Assembly (NCBI RefSeq): GCF_000247995.1
Contig: NZ_BAFE01000053.1
Coordinates: 1 to 64,000, forward strand
DNA: 64,000 bases
Reading direction: 5' to 3'
Source: Mobilicoccus pelagius NBRC 104925
Lineage (GTDB): Bacteria; Actinomycetota; Actinomycetes; Actinomycetales; Dermatophilaceae
Position 1 is the stretch's first letter; every line of letters begins with the position of its first letter. The notes beneath the pieces are model-generated. The model was given only the letters and a program-made list of their open reading frames with translations. It had not been told where the DNA came from and ran no database searches. This document shows, in pieces, positions 34,767 to 43,596 of this stretch. The position numbers were made by a program, and so were the translations under genes.

Positions 34767-35984
34767 TCAGCTCGCGACGACCCCGACGATGGCCGCGTTG
34801 AGGAGGTTCGTGCACGTGCCCGCGAGGAGGGCGAGCATGCCGAGCTTGGCGACGTCACCGCGCCGCTCCGGGCACAGACCGCCGAACGCACCGATCTGGA
34901 TCGCGATCGAGGAGAGGTTGGCGAACCCGGCGAGGGCGAACGAGGAGATCATCACGGCCTTGGGCGAGAGGGTGTCGACCTGCTGGGAGAATGCGGTGAA
35001 CCCGACGAACTCGTTGAGCACCGTCTTCTGCCCGATGAAGTTGCCGACGGACATGGCCTCGTTCCACGGCGTGCCGATGAGCCACGCGACGGGGGCGAAC
35101 AGCAGACCGAACAGGCTCTCGAGGGACCATCCCTCCTGCCCGAACAGGTGCCCGAGGCCACCGACCATCGCCGAGCCGAGCGCGATGAGGGCGACGAACG
35201 CGATGAGGAGGCAGGCGACGATGACGGCGATCCTGCCGCCGTTCATGGCGCCGCGGCCGATCGCGTCGATGAGGTTGCGCGACTCGGTGTCGCGCACGTC
35301 GCGGACGCTCGCGTCGTTCGTCGGCGTCTCGGTCTCGGGGAAGAATGCCTTGGCCATGAGGAGCGACCCCGGCGCGTTCATCACCGACGCGGCGAGGAGA
35401 TACGGCAGCGGCGCCCCGAGGAGGGAGTAGCCGATGAGCGTCGAACCGGCGACGGCGGCGAACCCGCCCGTCATGCACGTGAACAGCTCGGCCGTCGTGA
35501 GTGTGCGGATGTACGGGGCGATCATGAGCGGCGCCTCGGACTGGCCGAGGAAGATCACCGTCGTCGCCCAGATGCCCTCGACCTTGCTCGTGCCGAGGAG
35601 CTTCTGCAGCCCGGTGCCGACGATGTCGACGACGTACTGGATGACCCGCAGGTAGTAGAGCGCGCCGATGATCGCTCCGAGGAAGATGATGACCGGCAGC
35701 ACGTTGAGGGCGAAGACGAATCCCTTGCCGGGCTCGGGGAGCAGCGGGCCGAAGACGAACGCCGTGCCCTTGTCGGCGAACGCGATCGCCTCGGTGAACG
35801 CCTTCGCGACGGCCTCGAGGGCCCGGAAGCCCGGCTCCCACTTGAGGACGAGCAACGCGAAGAGCACCTGGAGGGTGAGGCCCACGCCGAGGGTGCGCCA
35901 GTTGATGCGGCTGCGGTGCCGTGACATCGCGATCGCGAGACCGAGGATGACGGTGATGCCGAGGAGGCCCTGGAAACGCCCCAC
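34767..35984 (-). CDS. nupC: NupC-type concentrative nucleoside transporter
   Basis: A 405-residue CNT-family nucleoside:cation symporter. Ten or so membrane segments. FVFALNVLPVIIFLGAIIGA (about 89-108), VIFLGQSEAPLMIAPYIRTL (about 142-161, the QSEAP substrate motif), LTTAELFTCMTGGFAAVAGS (about 161-180) and NEFVGFTAFSQQ (about 323-334) are diagnostic. It takes up pyrimidine and perhaps purine nucleosides for the salvage enzymes nearby. GTG start 3 nt after the cdd stop with GGAGGG upstream, so nupC and cdd are one transcript. Confidence 0.95.
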   Translation of the reverse strand: MGRFQGLLGITVILGLAIAMSRHRSRINWRTLGVGLTLQVLFALLVLKWEPGFRALEAVAKAFTEAIAFADKGTAFVFGPLLPEPGKGFVFALNVLPVIIFLGAIIGALYYLRVIQYVVDIVGTGLQKLLGTSKVEGIWATTVIFLGQSEAPLMIAPYIRTLTTAELFTCMTGGFAAVAGSTLIGYSLLGAPLPYLLAASVMNAPGSLLMAKAFFPETETPTNDASVRDVRDTESRNLIDAIGRGAMNGGRIAVIVACLLIAFVALIALGSAMVGGLGHLFGQEGWSLESLFGLLFAPVAWLIGTPWNEAMSVGNFIGQKTVLNEFVGFTAFSQQVDTLSPKAVMISSFALAGFANLSSIAIQIGAFGGLCPERRGDVAKLGMLALLAGTCTNLLNAAIVGVVAS

Positions 35985-35987
35985 GCG

Positions 35988-36428
35988 TCAGCCCTCCGGG
36001 TTCTCGAGGTCGGCGGGTCCGAAGCCGTGCGGGAGGATCTCGGCGAAGGGGTAGGCGCGCGGGGCGCCGTCCTCCTCGACGATCACGCTCTGGCAACCGA
36101 ACTCGTGGAGCACCTGCCGGCACGCCCCGCACGGGAAGCACGGGGAGGCCTTGAGCCCGACGATCGCGACCTTGACGATGCGGCGCGCGTCGGCGTCGTC
36201 CGGCCCGTCGCTCGAGACGATCATGCGGGTCGTCGCGGTGCGCTCGGCGCAGATCGTGAGGCCGTAGCTCGCGTTCTCGACGTTGCACCCCTGGACGACC
36301 TCGCCGCTCGCGGTGAGCAGGGCCGCACCGACGGGGAAGGTGCTGTAGGGGATGTAGGCCTTCGTCGCGGCCTCGCGCGCGAGCTCCAGGAGCTGCGCGT
36401 CGTCCGGGACCTGGGGTGGAGTCGTCAT
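35988..36428 (-). CDS. cdd: Cytidine deaminase
   Basis: A 146-residue zinc deaminase converting cytidine/deoxycytidine to the uridine forms. YIPYSTFPVGAALLTASG (about 25-42), NVENASYGLTICAERTA (about 49-65, zinc Cys and catalytic Glu) and SPCFPCGACRQVLHEFG (about 95-111, the two further zinc cysteines) are intact. This is the small homotetrameric type. It is divergent from deoA across a 202-bp control region and is followed by nupC. Confidence 0.95.
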   Translation of the reverse strand: MTTPPQVPDDAQLLELAREAATKAYIPYSTFPVGAALLTASGEVVQGCNVENASYGLTICAERTATTRMIVSSDGPDDADARRIVKVAIVGLKASPCFPCGACRQVLHEFGCQSVIVEEDGAPRAYPFAEILPHGFGPADLENPEG

Positions 36429-36510
36429 CGTCGCCACACTTTCCGCCGTCGCCGACCTCGCCGACGGCCTCGTCGTGAGCTCCGGCGTGAGTCGCCGGAC
36501 CGCACCGACC

Positions 36511-36539
36511 ATCCTGCCGTCTGGAACATCTGTAATCAA
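36511..36539 (-). promoter_or_regulatory. Putative cdd-nupC promoter
   Basis: On the minus strand TTGATT (36534-36539) and CAGGAT (36511-36516) are spaced by exactly 17 nt, fitting a SigA-type promoter about 80 nt upstream of cdd. It is the most AT-rich spot of the region. Confidence 0.5.
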
Positions 36540-36544
36540 GGGGG

Positions 36545-36550
36545 TTGACA
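36545..36550 (+). promoter_or_regulatory. Candidate deoA -35 element
   Basis: A consensus TTGACA on the plus strand, 5 bp from the divergent cdd -35. The hexamer 17 nt downstream (GAGGGT) is a poor -10, so this is tentative. The close back-to-back arrangement would let one operator control both directions. Confidence 0.35.
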
Positions 36551-36630
36551 AAGGTTCTGCGCGGTCGGAGGGTGGAGGAGGTCGGGACGTCTCCCCCGAC
36601 CCACCACCCGACGAGGAGAGGGACGAAGCC

Positions 36631-37932
36631 GTGGCCGAGAAGTTCGACGCCGTCGATGTCATCCGCACCAAGAGGGATTCGGAGCGCCTGTCCGACGCCC
36701 AGATCGACTGGGTCGTCGACGCCTACACGCGGGGCGTCGTCGCCGACGAGCAGATGTCCGCCCTCGCGATGGCGATCTTCCTCAACGGGATGGACCGCGA
36801 GGAGATCGCCCGCTGGACGCACGCGATGATCGCCTCCGGCGAGCGCATGAGCTTCGCGCAGCTCGCCCGCCGCACCACCGACAAGCACTCCACCGGCGGC
36901 GTCGGCGACAAGATCACCCTCCCCCTCGCCCCGCTCGTCGCCTCCTACGGCGTCGCGGTGCCGCAGCTCTCCGGGCGCGGCCTCGGCCACACCGGCGGCA
37001 CCCTCGACAAGCTCGAGGCGATCCCCGGCTGGCAGGCCTCCCTCTCCAACGAGAAGATGATGGAGATCCTCGACGAGGTCGGCGCGGTCGTCTGCGCCGC
37101 CGGCTCGGGCCTCGCCCCGGCCGACAAGAAGCTCTACGCCCTGCGCGACATCACGAGCACCGTCGACTGCATCCCCCTCATCGCCAGCTCGATCATGAGC
37201 AAGAAGATCGCCGAGGGCACCGGCGCGCTCGTCCTCGACGTCAAGGTCGGCTCCGGCGCGTTCATGAAGACGGAGGAGAACGCCCGCGAGCTCGCCCGCA
37301 CGATGGTCGACCTCGGCACCGACGCCGGTGTGCGCACGGTCGCGCTCCTCACCGACATGTCGCGCCCGCTCGGCCGCAAGATCGGCAACGCCCTCGAGGT
37401 CGCCGAGTCCGTCGAGGTCCTCGCCGGTGGCGGCCCGAAGGACGTCGTCGACCTCACCGTCGCCCTCGCCCACGAGATGCTCCGTCTCGCCGATGCCCGA
37501 GTCACCGAGGACGACCTCCGCGCCGCCCTCGCCGACGGTCGCGCCATGGACACGTGGCGGGCGATGATCCGCGCGCAGGGCGGCGACCCCGACGCCGCGC
37601 TGCCCAGCGCCGCGCACACCCAGGACGTGCTCGCCGAGGCCGACGGCGTGCTCACCGAACTCGACGCGCTCTCCGTCGGCGTCGCGAGCTGGCGCCTCGG
37701 CGCCGGTCGCGCCCGTAAGGAGGACCCGGTACAGGCCGGCGCGGGCATCGAGATCCACGTCGAGCCCGGCGAGAAGGTGGTGAAGGGGCAGCCCCTCATG
37801 ACGCTGCACACCGACACCCCCGAACTCTTCGACCGCGCCCTCGAGTCCCTCCAGGGCGGGTGCACCGTCGACGCCGACGCCGCGGAGGGCACCGGAGCCC
37901 GCACCGACGTCGTGCTCGACCGCATCGAGTGA
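36631..37932 (+). CDS. deoA: Thymidine phosphorylase
   Basis: A 433-residue pyrimidine-nucleoside phosphorylase that splits thymidine/deoxyuridine to base and deoxyribose-1-phosphate. DKHSTGGVGDKITLPLAPLV (about 83-102) is the phosphate-binding signature; SGRGLGHTGGTLDKLEAIPG (about 112-131), ALRDITSTVDCIPLIASSI and the C-terminal alpha/beta domain (GIEIHVEPGEKVVKGQPL) are all present. GTG at 36631 is preceded by GAGGAG at a longish 12-nt spacing; upstream in-frame codons lie in the control region. deoC follows after 189 bp. Confidence 0.95.
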   Translation: MAEKFDAVDVIRTKRDSERLSDAQIDWVVDAYTRGVVADEQMSALAMAIFLNGMDREEIARWTHAMIASGERMSFAQLARRTTDKHSTGGVGDKITLPLAPLVASYGVAVPQLSGRGLGHTGGTLDKLEAIPGWQASLSNEKMMEILDEVGAVVCAAGSGLAPADKKLYALRDITSTVDCIPLIASSIMSKKIAEGTGALVLDVKVGSGAFMKTEENARELARTMVDLGTDAGVRTVALLTDMSRPLGRKIGNALEVAESVEVLAGGGPKDVVDLTVALAHEMLRLADARVTEDDLRAALADGRAMDTWRAMIRAQGGDPDAALPSAAHTQDVLAEADGVLTELDALSVGVASWRLGAGRARKEDPVQAGAGIEIHVEPGEKVVKGQPLMTLHTDTPELFDRALESLQGGCTVDADAAEGTGARTDVVLDRIE

Positions 37933-38121
37933 CGCTCCGCTCCTGATCCCCCAGCACCCCCAGCACCCCCGACTTGGCGCCCTCGGAACGTTCTCGACCG
38001 CGACGGACTCACCACCCAGGACCCTGACCTGCGGTGACTCCCGGCGGCACGACGGCGAAACCGTCCGAGGGGCGCAACGTCCGCCGAGACCCCGACCCTC
38101 CACCCGACAGGAGACCACCCC

Positions 38122-38799
38122 GTGTCCCACATCCCCACGCGCGAGCAGGTCGCGCAGCTCATCGACCACACGCTCCTCAAGCCCGAGGCCACCGCCGAGC
38201 AGGTGGCGGCCCTCGCCGCCGAGGCGGGCGAGCTCGGCACGTACTCGATCTGCGTCTCGCCGAACATGCTGCCGGTGGAGGTGCCCGAGGGTGTCAAGGT
38301 CGCGACGGTGTGCGGGTTCCCCTCCGGCGCACACAAGGCCGAGGTCAAGGCCGCCGAGGCCGCCCGCGCGGTGCAGGACGGCGCCGACGAGGTCGACATG
38401 GTCGTCAACCTCGCGCTCGTACGCGACGGCCGCTTCGACGAGGTCGAGGCCGAGATCCGCGCGGTGCGCGAGTCCTGCCCCACGGACGGCGACCACCCGG
38501 TGCTCCTCAAGGTCATCATCGAGTCCGCCGCCCTCACCGACGAGCAGATCGTCGCGTGCTGCGAGGCCGCCGAGCGTGTCGGCGCCGACTTCGTCAAGAC
38601 CTCCACCGGGTTCCACCCCGCGGGTGGGGCGAGCGTCGAGGCCGTCGCCCTCATGCGGAAGACGGTCGGCGACCGACTCGGCGTCAAGGCGAGCGGTGGG
38701 ATCCGCACCGCCGAGGCCGCGCTCGCGATGGTCGAGGCAGGTGCGTCCCGCCTCGGCCTCTCCGGCTCGCGGGCCGTGCTCGACGGCCTCGAGGGCTGA
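38122..38799 (+). CDS. deoC: Deoxyribose-phosphate aldolase
   Basis: A 225-residue class I aldolase that splits deoxyribose-5-phosphate to acetaldehyde and glyceraldehyde-3-phosphate. [12 protein letters not shown] (about 13-24), [10 protein letters not shown] (about 64-73), [17 protein letters not shown] (about 88-104), [16 protein letters not shown] (about 126-141, containing the Schiff-base-region Lys) and [14 protein letters not shown] (about 158-171, catalytic Lys) are intact. GTG start with AGGAGA upstream. The preceding 189 bp carry two direct CAGCACCCCC repeats and nothing else recognised. Confidence 0.95.
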   Translation: MSHIPTREQVAQLIDHTLLKPEATAEQVAALAAEAGELGTYSICVSPNMLPVEVPEGVKVATVCGFPSGAHKAEVKAAEAARAVQDGADEVDMVVNLALVRDGRFDEVEAEIRAVRESCPTDGDHPVLLKVIIESAALTDEQIVACCEAAERVGADFVKTSTGFHPAGGASVEAVALMRKTVGDRLGVKASGGIRTAEAALAMVEAGASRLGLSGSRAVLDGLEG

Positions 38800-38866
38800 T
38801 CGCGGCCGCGGAGCACGACGGCCGAGGACGACCTCTCACGGTCGGGCACACCCCGTACCCACGGGC

Positions 38867-38920
38867 ATGAGCACGAGCACGAGCACGCACGCACACGAGA
38901 ACGACGCATCGGCACGGTGA
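38867..38920 (+). CDS. Possible 17-codon leader ORF before mutase
   Basis: ATG at 38867 opens a 17-residue frame (MSTSTSTHAHENDASAR) ending in TGA at 38918, 16 nt before the mutase start. The first codons are three copies of AGCACG. TACCCA (38856-38861) lies 5 nt before the ATG, like the leaderless promoters elsewhere, though its last base is not T. It could be a translated leader peptide of the mutase gene, or chance. Confidence 0.35.
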   Translation: MSTSTSTHAHENDASAR

Positions 38921-38936
38921 CGTCCGAGGAGTGAAG

Positions 38937-40640
38937 ATGGAACGCAGCAACGAGGACCTCGTCCAGGCCGCCCGGGAATGGGCGCGGCACGACCCCGACG
39001 AGACGACGGCGACCCGACTCCGGGCCCTCGCCGATGCCGCGGAGGGAGGGGACGCCACCGCGACGGCCGATCTCGACTCCCGGTTCGCCGGTCCCCTGCA
39101 GTTCGGCACGGCCGGTCTGCGCGGCGCGGTCGGGGCGGGTGAGTCGCGGATGAACGTCGCCGTCGTCACCCGCGCGACGGCCGGGCTCGTCGCCTGGCTC
39201 ACCGAGACGCTCGGTGACGCGCCGCGGATCGTCCTCGGGTGCGACGCCCGGCACGGGTCGAGCGAGTTCGTGCGGGCCGCGGCCGAGGTCGTCTCGGCGG
39301 CGGGCGGCACGGCGCTCACCCTGCCCGAGCAGCTGCCCACCCCCGTCACGGCCTTCGCGGTGCGTCACCTCGACGCGGACGCCGGCGTCATGGTGACCGC
39401 CTCGCACAACCCGCCCGCCGACAACGGCTACAAGGTCTACCTCGGTGGCCGGGCCGCCCAGGGCGAGGGACGTGGCGTCCAGATCGTTCCGCCCGCCGAC
39501 GCCGGTATCGCCGCGGCCATCGCCGCCGCCCCACCCGCCGACGAGGTGCCGCGCGACCGCGAGCGCATCGAGCCCGTCGGGCCCGAGCTCCTCGAGGCCT
39601 ACCTCGACCGGGCCGCCTCCCTCGCCGGATCGGCCGCGGAGGCCGGCACGACGCCGGCGGACGTGCGCATCGTCCTCACCCCGATGCACGGCGTCGGTGG
39701 GGCCACCGCGGTCGAGGCCCTGCGTCGTGCCGGGTACACCGACGTCCACGTCGTCGCCCGGCAGGCCGAGCCCGATCCCGACTTCCCCACCGTGAGCTTC
39801 CCCAACCCCGAGGAGCCCGGCGCGTTCGACCTCGCACTGGACCTCGCCCGTGAGGTCGAGGCCGACGTCGTCATCGCGCTCGACCCCGACGCCGACCGCT
39901 GCTCCGTCGGTTCCCGCGGCGCGGACGGCGCGTGGCGTCAGCTCACCGGTGACGAGATCGGCGCGCTCCTCGGCGAGCAGGCCGCCGGTGACGACTCCCG
40001 TGAGGGCGACACCCTCGCGTGTTCGATCGTCTCGGGTCGACTCCTCGGCCGGATCGCCGACGCCCACGGGCTGCGCTGGGCGCAGACCCTCACCGGGTTC
40101 AAGTGGATCGCACGCACCCCCGGGCTGCGGTTCGGGTACGAGGAGGCCATCGGCTACTGCACCGACCCGGCCGCCGTCCGCGACAAGGACGGCATCGGCG
40201 CGGCTCTGCGCGTCGCCCGCCTCGTCGCCGACCTCAAGGGGTCGGGCCGCGGCCTCACCGACGCGCTCGACGACCTCGCCCGCACCCACGGCCTCCACGC
40301 GACCGCCCCGCTGTCGTTCCGGGTCGCCGACCTCACCCTCATCACCGACGCGATGGCCCGCCTCCGCGCCACCCCGCCGACCGAGCTCGCCGGATCCCCC
40401 GTCGTCGAGACGGCCGACCTCGCCACGGGGTACGCGGGGCTCGGCCCGACGGAGGGGATGCTCTTCCGCACCGCCGACGACGACCGCGTCGTCGTCCGTC
40501 CGTCCGGCACCGAACCCAAGCTCAAGTGCTACCTCGAGGTCGTCCGCCCCGTCGGCGAGGATGGGGAGGTCCCGCACGGTCCCGCCCGCGCCCGGCTCGT
40601 CCGGTTGTCCGAGGACGTGCGCGCGGCCGTCGGCCTCTGA
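38937..40640 (+). CDS. Phosphohexomutase family (phosphoglucomutase/phosphomannomutase type)
   Basis: A 567-residue alpha-D-phosphohexomutase with four domains. LQFGTAGLRGAVGAGESRMN (about 59-78) opens domain 1; TASHNPPADNGYKVYLGG (about 158-175) has the phosphoserine; DPDADRCSVG (about 317-326) is the magnesium loop; GFKWIARTP, GYEEAIGYCTD and RPSGTEPKLKCYLEV (about 521-535) form the sugar and phosphate binding sites. The place behind deoA-deoC, like pmmB in mycobacteria, suggests that it handles (deoxy)ribose-1-phosphate, feeding deoC, rather than or besides hexoses; that is inference. ATG 38937 is favoured over GTG 38931 because GAGGAG stands at better spacing. Confidence 0.93.
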   Translation: MERSNEDLVQAAREWARHDPDETTATRLRALADAAEGGDATATADLDSRFAGPLQFGTAGLRGAVGAGESRMNVAVVTRATAGLVAWLTETLGDAPRIVLGCDARHGSSEFVRAAAEVVSAAGGTALTLPEQLPTPVTAFAVRHLDADAGVMVTASHNPPADNGYKVYLGGRAAQGEGRGVQIVPPADAGIAAAIAAAPPADEVPRDRERIEPVGPELLEAYLDRAASLAGSAAEAGTTPADVRIVLTPMHGVGGATAVEALRRAGYTDVHVVARQAEPDPDFPTVSFPNPEEPGAFDLALDLAREVEADVVIALDPDADRCSVGSRGADGAWRQLTGDEIGALLGEQAAGDDSREGDTLACSIVSGRLLGRIADAHGLRWAQTLTGFKWIARTPGLRFGYEEAIGYCTDPAAVRDKDGIGAALRVARLVADLKGSGRGLTDALDDLARTHGLHATAPLSFRVADLTLITDAMARLRATPPTELAGSPVVETADLATGYAGLGPTEGMLFRTADDDRVVVRPSGTEPKLKCYLEVVRPVGEDGEVPHGPARARLVRLSEDVRAAVGL

Positions 40641-40667
40641 GCCCACCTCGACGAGCCACCTCCGGCA

Positions 40668-40717
40668 GAGACGACCCGCCCCTCCACGTCCGTGTGTGTG
40701 GAGGGGCGGGTCGTCTC
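40668..40717. terminator. Strong bidirectional terminator
   Basis: A perfect 20-bp stem (GAGACGACCCGCCCCTCCAC on the left arm) with a 10-nt loop GTCCGTGTGT separates the mutase gene from convergent ppx. Confidence 0.88.
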
Positions 40718-40730
40718 CGTGGGCGGCGGG

Positions 40731-40770
40731 TCCGCGTGGATCCACGTCGATCCACGTCGATCCGCGTGGA
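40731..40770. repeat. Four 10-bp units with inverted symmetry
   Basis: Units TCCGCGTGGA, TCCACGTCGA, TCCACGTCGA, TCCGCGTGGA follow one another; each contains half of a GGATCC-centred palindrome, so the outer and inner units can pair. It lies just after the terminator and 11 bp before the ppx stop codon. Confidence 0.8.
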
Positions 40771-40780
40771 TCCGGATGGG

Positions 40781-41713
40781 TCAGGGGGCGGGGATGAGGT
40801 CGAGCTCCTGGAGGATGACGCCCTCGCGGAGGGCCCACGGGCAGACGACGAGTTCCTCGATGCCGAGGAGGTCCATCGCAGCCTCGATGACCATCGCGCC
40901 TCCGAGCACCTGCCGGGAGCGCGTGACCGAGACGCCGGGGAGTTCCGCCCGCTTCCCCTGGGGCATCGCCGCGAGCTGCGGGAGCATCTCCTTGAGGGCA
41001 TCGCGCCGCAGGACACGGCGGGTGTAGATGCCCTCGGTGCTCGGGGCGGCGCCGGTGAGGCGGGCGAGGGAGCGGATCGTCTTGCTCGTGCCGACGTAGA
41101 GGTCGGGCTCGCCCACCTTGTTGAGGTCGCGGACGACGCGGGCGATCTCGGTGCGCACCATCTTGCGCACCTTCTTGATCTGCGCCGGCTTGGGCGGGTC
41201 GCCGGGGAGGTGGTCGCGGGTGATGCGGCCCGCGCCGAGCGGGAGGGAGAGTGCCACGTCGGGGTCCTCGTCGATACCCGAGGCGAGTTCGAGGGAGCCG
41301 CCGCCGATGTCGACGAGGAGGATCCGCCCGGCGGACCAGCCGTGCCACCGACGTGCGGCGAGGAACGTGAGCCGCGACTCGTCGGCGCCGGAGAGGACCT
41401 TGAGCTCGACGCCCGTCTCGACGCGGACGCGTTCGAGGATCGCGTCGCCGTTGGGCGATTCGCGGATCGCGCTCGTCGCGAAGCCCATGAGCGACTCGAC
41501 GCCGTAGTCGTCGGCCACCTCGAGGCATTCGCGGACGAACCCGAGGAGACGCTCGGCGCCCTCGTCGCTGATGATGCCGTCGGCGTCCATGTGGTCGAAC
41601 AGCCGCAGGTCGACCTTGTGCTTGCTCGCCGGAATGGGATGGGCACCCCAGAACGCGTCGACGACCAGCAGGTGGACGGTGTTCGATCCGACGTCGATGA
41701 CTCCCATGCGCAT
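40781..41713 (-). CDS. Ppx/GppA family phosphatase
   Basis: A 310-residue actin-fold phosphatase of the exopolyphosphatase/guanosine pentaphosphatase family, N-terminal domain type only, as in mycobacterial Ppx1 (Rv0496). [18 protein letters not shown] (about 4-21), [18 protein letters not shown] (about 81-98), [18 protein letters not shown] (about 113-130), [15 protein letters not shown] (about 139-153) and [17 protein letters not shown] (about 209-225) are present. It would hydrolyse short polyphosphate or pppGpp. ATG 41713 is set by a -10 hexamer 7 nt upstream; the second ATG at 41707 is less favoured. Confidence 0.92.
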   Translation of the reverse strand: MRMGVIDVGSNTVHLLVVDAFWGAHPIPASKHKVDLRLFDHMDADGIISDEGAERLLGFVRECLEVADDYGVESLMGFATSAIRESPNGDAILERVRVETGVELKVLSGADESRLTFLAARRWHGWSAGRILLVDIGGGSLELASGIDEDPDVALSLPLGAGRITRDHLPGDPPKPAQIKKVRKMVRTEIARVVRDLNKVGEPDLYVGTSKTIRSLARLTGAAPSTEGIYTRRVLRRDALKEMLPQLAAMPQGKRAELPGVSVTRSRQVLGGAMVIEAAMDLLGIEELVVCPWALREGVILQELDLIPAP

Positions 41714-41720
41714 GGAGGGA

Positions 41721-41726
41721 AACCTA
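41721..41726 (-). promoter_or_regulatory. -10 hexamer of leaderless ppx
   Basis: TAGGTT on the minus strand ends 7 nt before the ATG; the spacer TCCCTCC has no ribosome-binding capacity. Confidence 0.55.
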
Positions 41727-41853
41727 CCGCGCGGGTCGAGGGCGACCGCAGCACGCCGGGCGGTGGCGACGGTGGGGTCGGTCACGCACCTCGGCGGCCG
41801 GTGTCGCCTCGCACGTCCGCCCCGGACCGGCGATGCGGGCCCGACACCCGGAC

Positions 41854-41859
41854 TACCCT
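41854..41859 (+). promoter_or_regulatory. -10 hexamer before gene at 41866
   Basis: TACCCT ends 6 nt before the ATG (GACGCG between), again a leaderless arrangement. Confidence 0.52.
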
Positions 41860-41865
41860 GACGCG

Positions 41866-42720
41866 ATGACCTCACCGTCGCCCTCCCCGCTCCCCCCCGA
41901 CGGCACCGAGGTCGGGGAGCCGGCATCACGCACGTGGGTCGAGTTCGACGACCCCGCCGCGGAGGACACGCGACTGCGGTGCGACCTCACGTGGCTCACG
42001 TCGGACTACCACTGCATCTTCGGCGCGGGGTGCCCCGGCATCGACGCCGACCGGCCCGACGACGGCTGCTGCGTCCTCGGCGCGCACTTCACCGACGAGG
42101 AGGACCGCGACCGGGTCGAGGCCGTCGTCCGCGACCTCACCGACGACGAGTGGGAGCTGCGTGAGGAGGCCCTTGCCGACGGGTGGACGGAGACGGAGGC
42201 CGGCGAGCTCAAGACCCGCGTCGTCGATGGCGCGTGCATCCTCCTCAACGGCCCGGGGGCACCGATGGGGGCGGGCTGCGCGCTGCATCAGCACGCCGTG
42301 GCGCATGGTCTCGAGCCGCACACGACGAAGCCCGACGTGTGCTGGCAGCTGCCCCTGCGGCGCACGTACCGCACGGTGACGCTGCCCGACGAGACGGAAT
42401 ACCTCGAGGTGTCGATCGGGGAGTACGTCCGCGGAGGGTGGGGCCCGGGCGGGCACGACCTCGACTGGTACTGCACGTCCTCACCACTCGCGCACACCGG
42501 CCGGAGCCCGTTGTTCCGCACGAACGAGGCGGAGCTCGTCGAACTCATGGGGCGGGCGGCGTACGACGTGCTCGTCCCCCTCGCCGAGGCGCACCTCGCC
42601 GGGATCGCCGCGTTGCGGGCCGTCCCCGAGGGTGCACGGCTCCTGCCGCTCGTCGTCCACCCGGCGACGCTCGCGGCCCGCGCCGCCGCAGGCACGCGCG
42701 ACGGAGAGACGGAGTCGTGA
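41866..42720 (+). CDS. Cys-rich protein, probable metal-binding (DUF3109/YkgJ-like)
   Basis: A 284-residue protein with conserved-looking cysteines in two clusters. The first is [21 protein letters not shown] plus GCCVLGAHF (Cys at about 39, 51, 57, 68, 69). The second is [20 protein letters not shown], then [12 protein letters not shown] and DWYCTSS. The CCVLG...GCALH...CWQLP order resembles zinc/iron-sulfur proteins of the DUF3109 and YkgJ type, but I cannot name the family with certainty. The gene ends in GTGA shared with the start of the methyltransferase gene, so the two are coupled. Molecular role unknown. Confidence 0.7.
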   Translation: MTSPSPSPLPPDGTEVGEPASRTWVEFDDPAAEDTRLRCDLTWLTSDYHCIFGAGCPGIDADRPDDGCCVLGAHFTDEEDRDRVEAVVRDLTDDEWELREEALADGWTETEAGELKTRVVDGACILLNGPGAPMGAGCALHQHAVAHGLEPHTTKPDVCWQLPLRRTYRTVTLPDETEYLEVSIGEYVRGGWGPGGHDLDWYCTSSPLAHTGRSPLFRTNEAELVELMGRAAYDVLVPLAEAHLAGIAALRAVPEGARLLPLVVHPATLAARAAAGTRDGETES

Positions 42721-43505
42721 GGCACGGGGAGGAGCTGCCCGTGGAGGGCGCCCTGCCGAGCCCGAACATCTGGAACGACGCCGACACCTACGAGGTGGAG
42801 AACCGCGCCGTCGACCGATCCGGGCTCATCGAGGCGGCGATGGAACGCATCGTCGCCGAGCACGCGTGGGCCGGCGGGCCGGGCAACTCGCACGGGGCGG
42901 CCGGCCCGACGGGGTCGCCCCATTCGTGGGGGCGGGTCCTCGACATCGGGTGCGGTGCGGGGTTCCACCTACCGCGGTGGGCCGAGCGCGCCGAACACGT
43001 CGTCGGGATCGAACCCCATCCCCCGCTCGTCGAGCGGGCCCGGCGGCGCGTCGCCGATCTCGGTCCGGAGCTCGCCGCCCGCGTCGACGTCCGTCGCGGC
43101 ACCGCGCAGGACCTCCCGGTGGAGGCGGGCGTCGTCGACGTCGCGCACGCGCGGTGGGCGTACTTCTTCGGGCCGGGGTGCGAACCGGGACTCGCCGAGC
43201 TCGACCGCGTCATGGCGCCGGGCGGCGTCGCGTTCGTCGTCGACAACGACGCGTCGACCTCGACGTTCGGCTCGTGGTTCCGGCGGGCGTTCCCCGAGTA
43301 CGACCCGGCTGCGATCACGCGCTTCTGGCGCCGGGCGGGGTGGACCCGCGAACCGCTTCTCGTCTCGTGGGAGACCGACACCCGCGAGGAGTTCGAGGCG
43401 ATCGTGCGCATCGAGTTCACGCCCGACCTCGCAGGGCGCATCCTCGCCGAGCACCCGGGCACGTCCGTCGACTACGCCGTCGACCTGTGGTGGAAGGCGT
43501 ACTGA
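42717..43505 (+). CDS. Class I SAM-dependent methyltransferase
   Basis: A 262-residue methyltransferase. Motif [20 protein letters not shown] lies at about residues 66-84 with the acidic end of strand 2 in [17 protein letters not shown] (about 88-104); [15 protein letters not shown] (about 139-153) and [17 protein letters not shown] (about 163-179) are motifs IV and post-IV. The first 60 residues are a less conserved cap including [18 protein letters not shown]. The GTG start overlaps the Cys-rich gene's stop. The substrate is unknown; the coupling suggests a joint function. Confidence 0.87.
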   Translation: MRHGEELPVEGALPSPNIWNDADTYEVENRAVDRSGLIEAAMERIVAEHAWAGGPGNSHGAAGPTGSPHSWGRVLDIGCGAGFHLPRWAERAEHVVGIEPHPPLVERARRRVADLGPELAARVDVRRGTAQDLPVEAGVVDVAHARWAYFFGPGCEPGLAELDRVMAPGGVAFVVDNDASTSTFGSWFRRAFPEYDPAAITRFWRRAGWTREPLLVSWETDTREEFEAIVRIEFTPDLAGRILAEHPGTSVDYAVDLWWKAY

Positions 43506-43583
43506 GCCCTGACGGGCGACGACCGCACGGACACACGGCGCGAACACACCGCGTGCCCCGGAAGGGTTGTCGGCGGTCGCCCC

Positions 43584-43589
43584 TAGGGT
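43584..43589 (+). promoter_or_regulatory. -10 hexamer of leaderless radA
   Basis: TAGGGT ends 7 nt before the ATG; the spacer GCGGGGC is not a convincing Shine-Dalgarno. Confidence 0.5.
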
Positions 43590-43596
43590 GCGGGGC

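Noticed and set aside
37134-41528. Open frame of over 1400 codons on the minus strand
   Set aside because: It is antisense to deoA, deoC and the mutase gene, all with complete family motifs; the product has no recognisable domain.
43506-43596. Terminator or small RNA before radA
   Set aside because: Partly complementary words (GGGCGACGACCGC and GGCGGTCGCCC) exist but pair with bulges; too weak to call.
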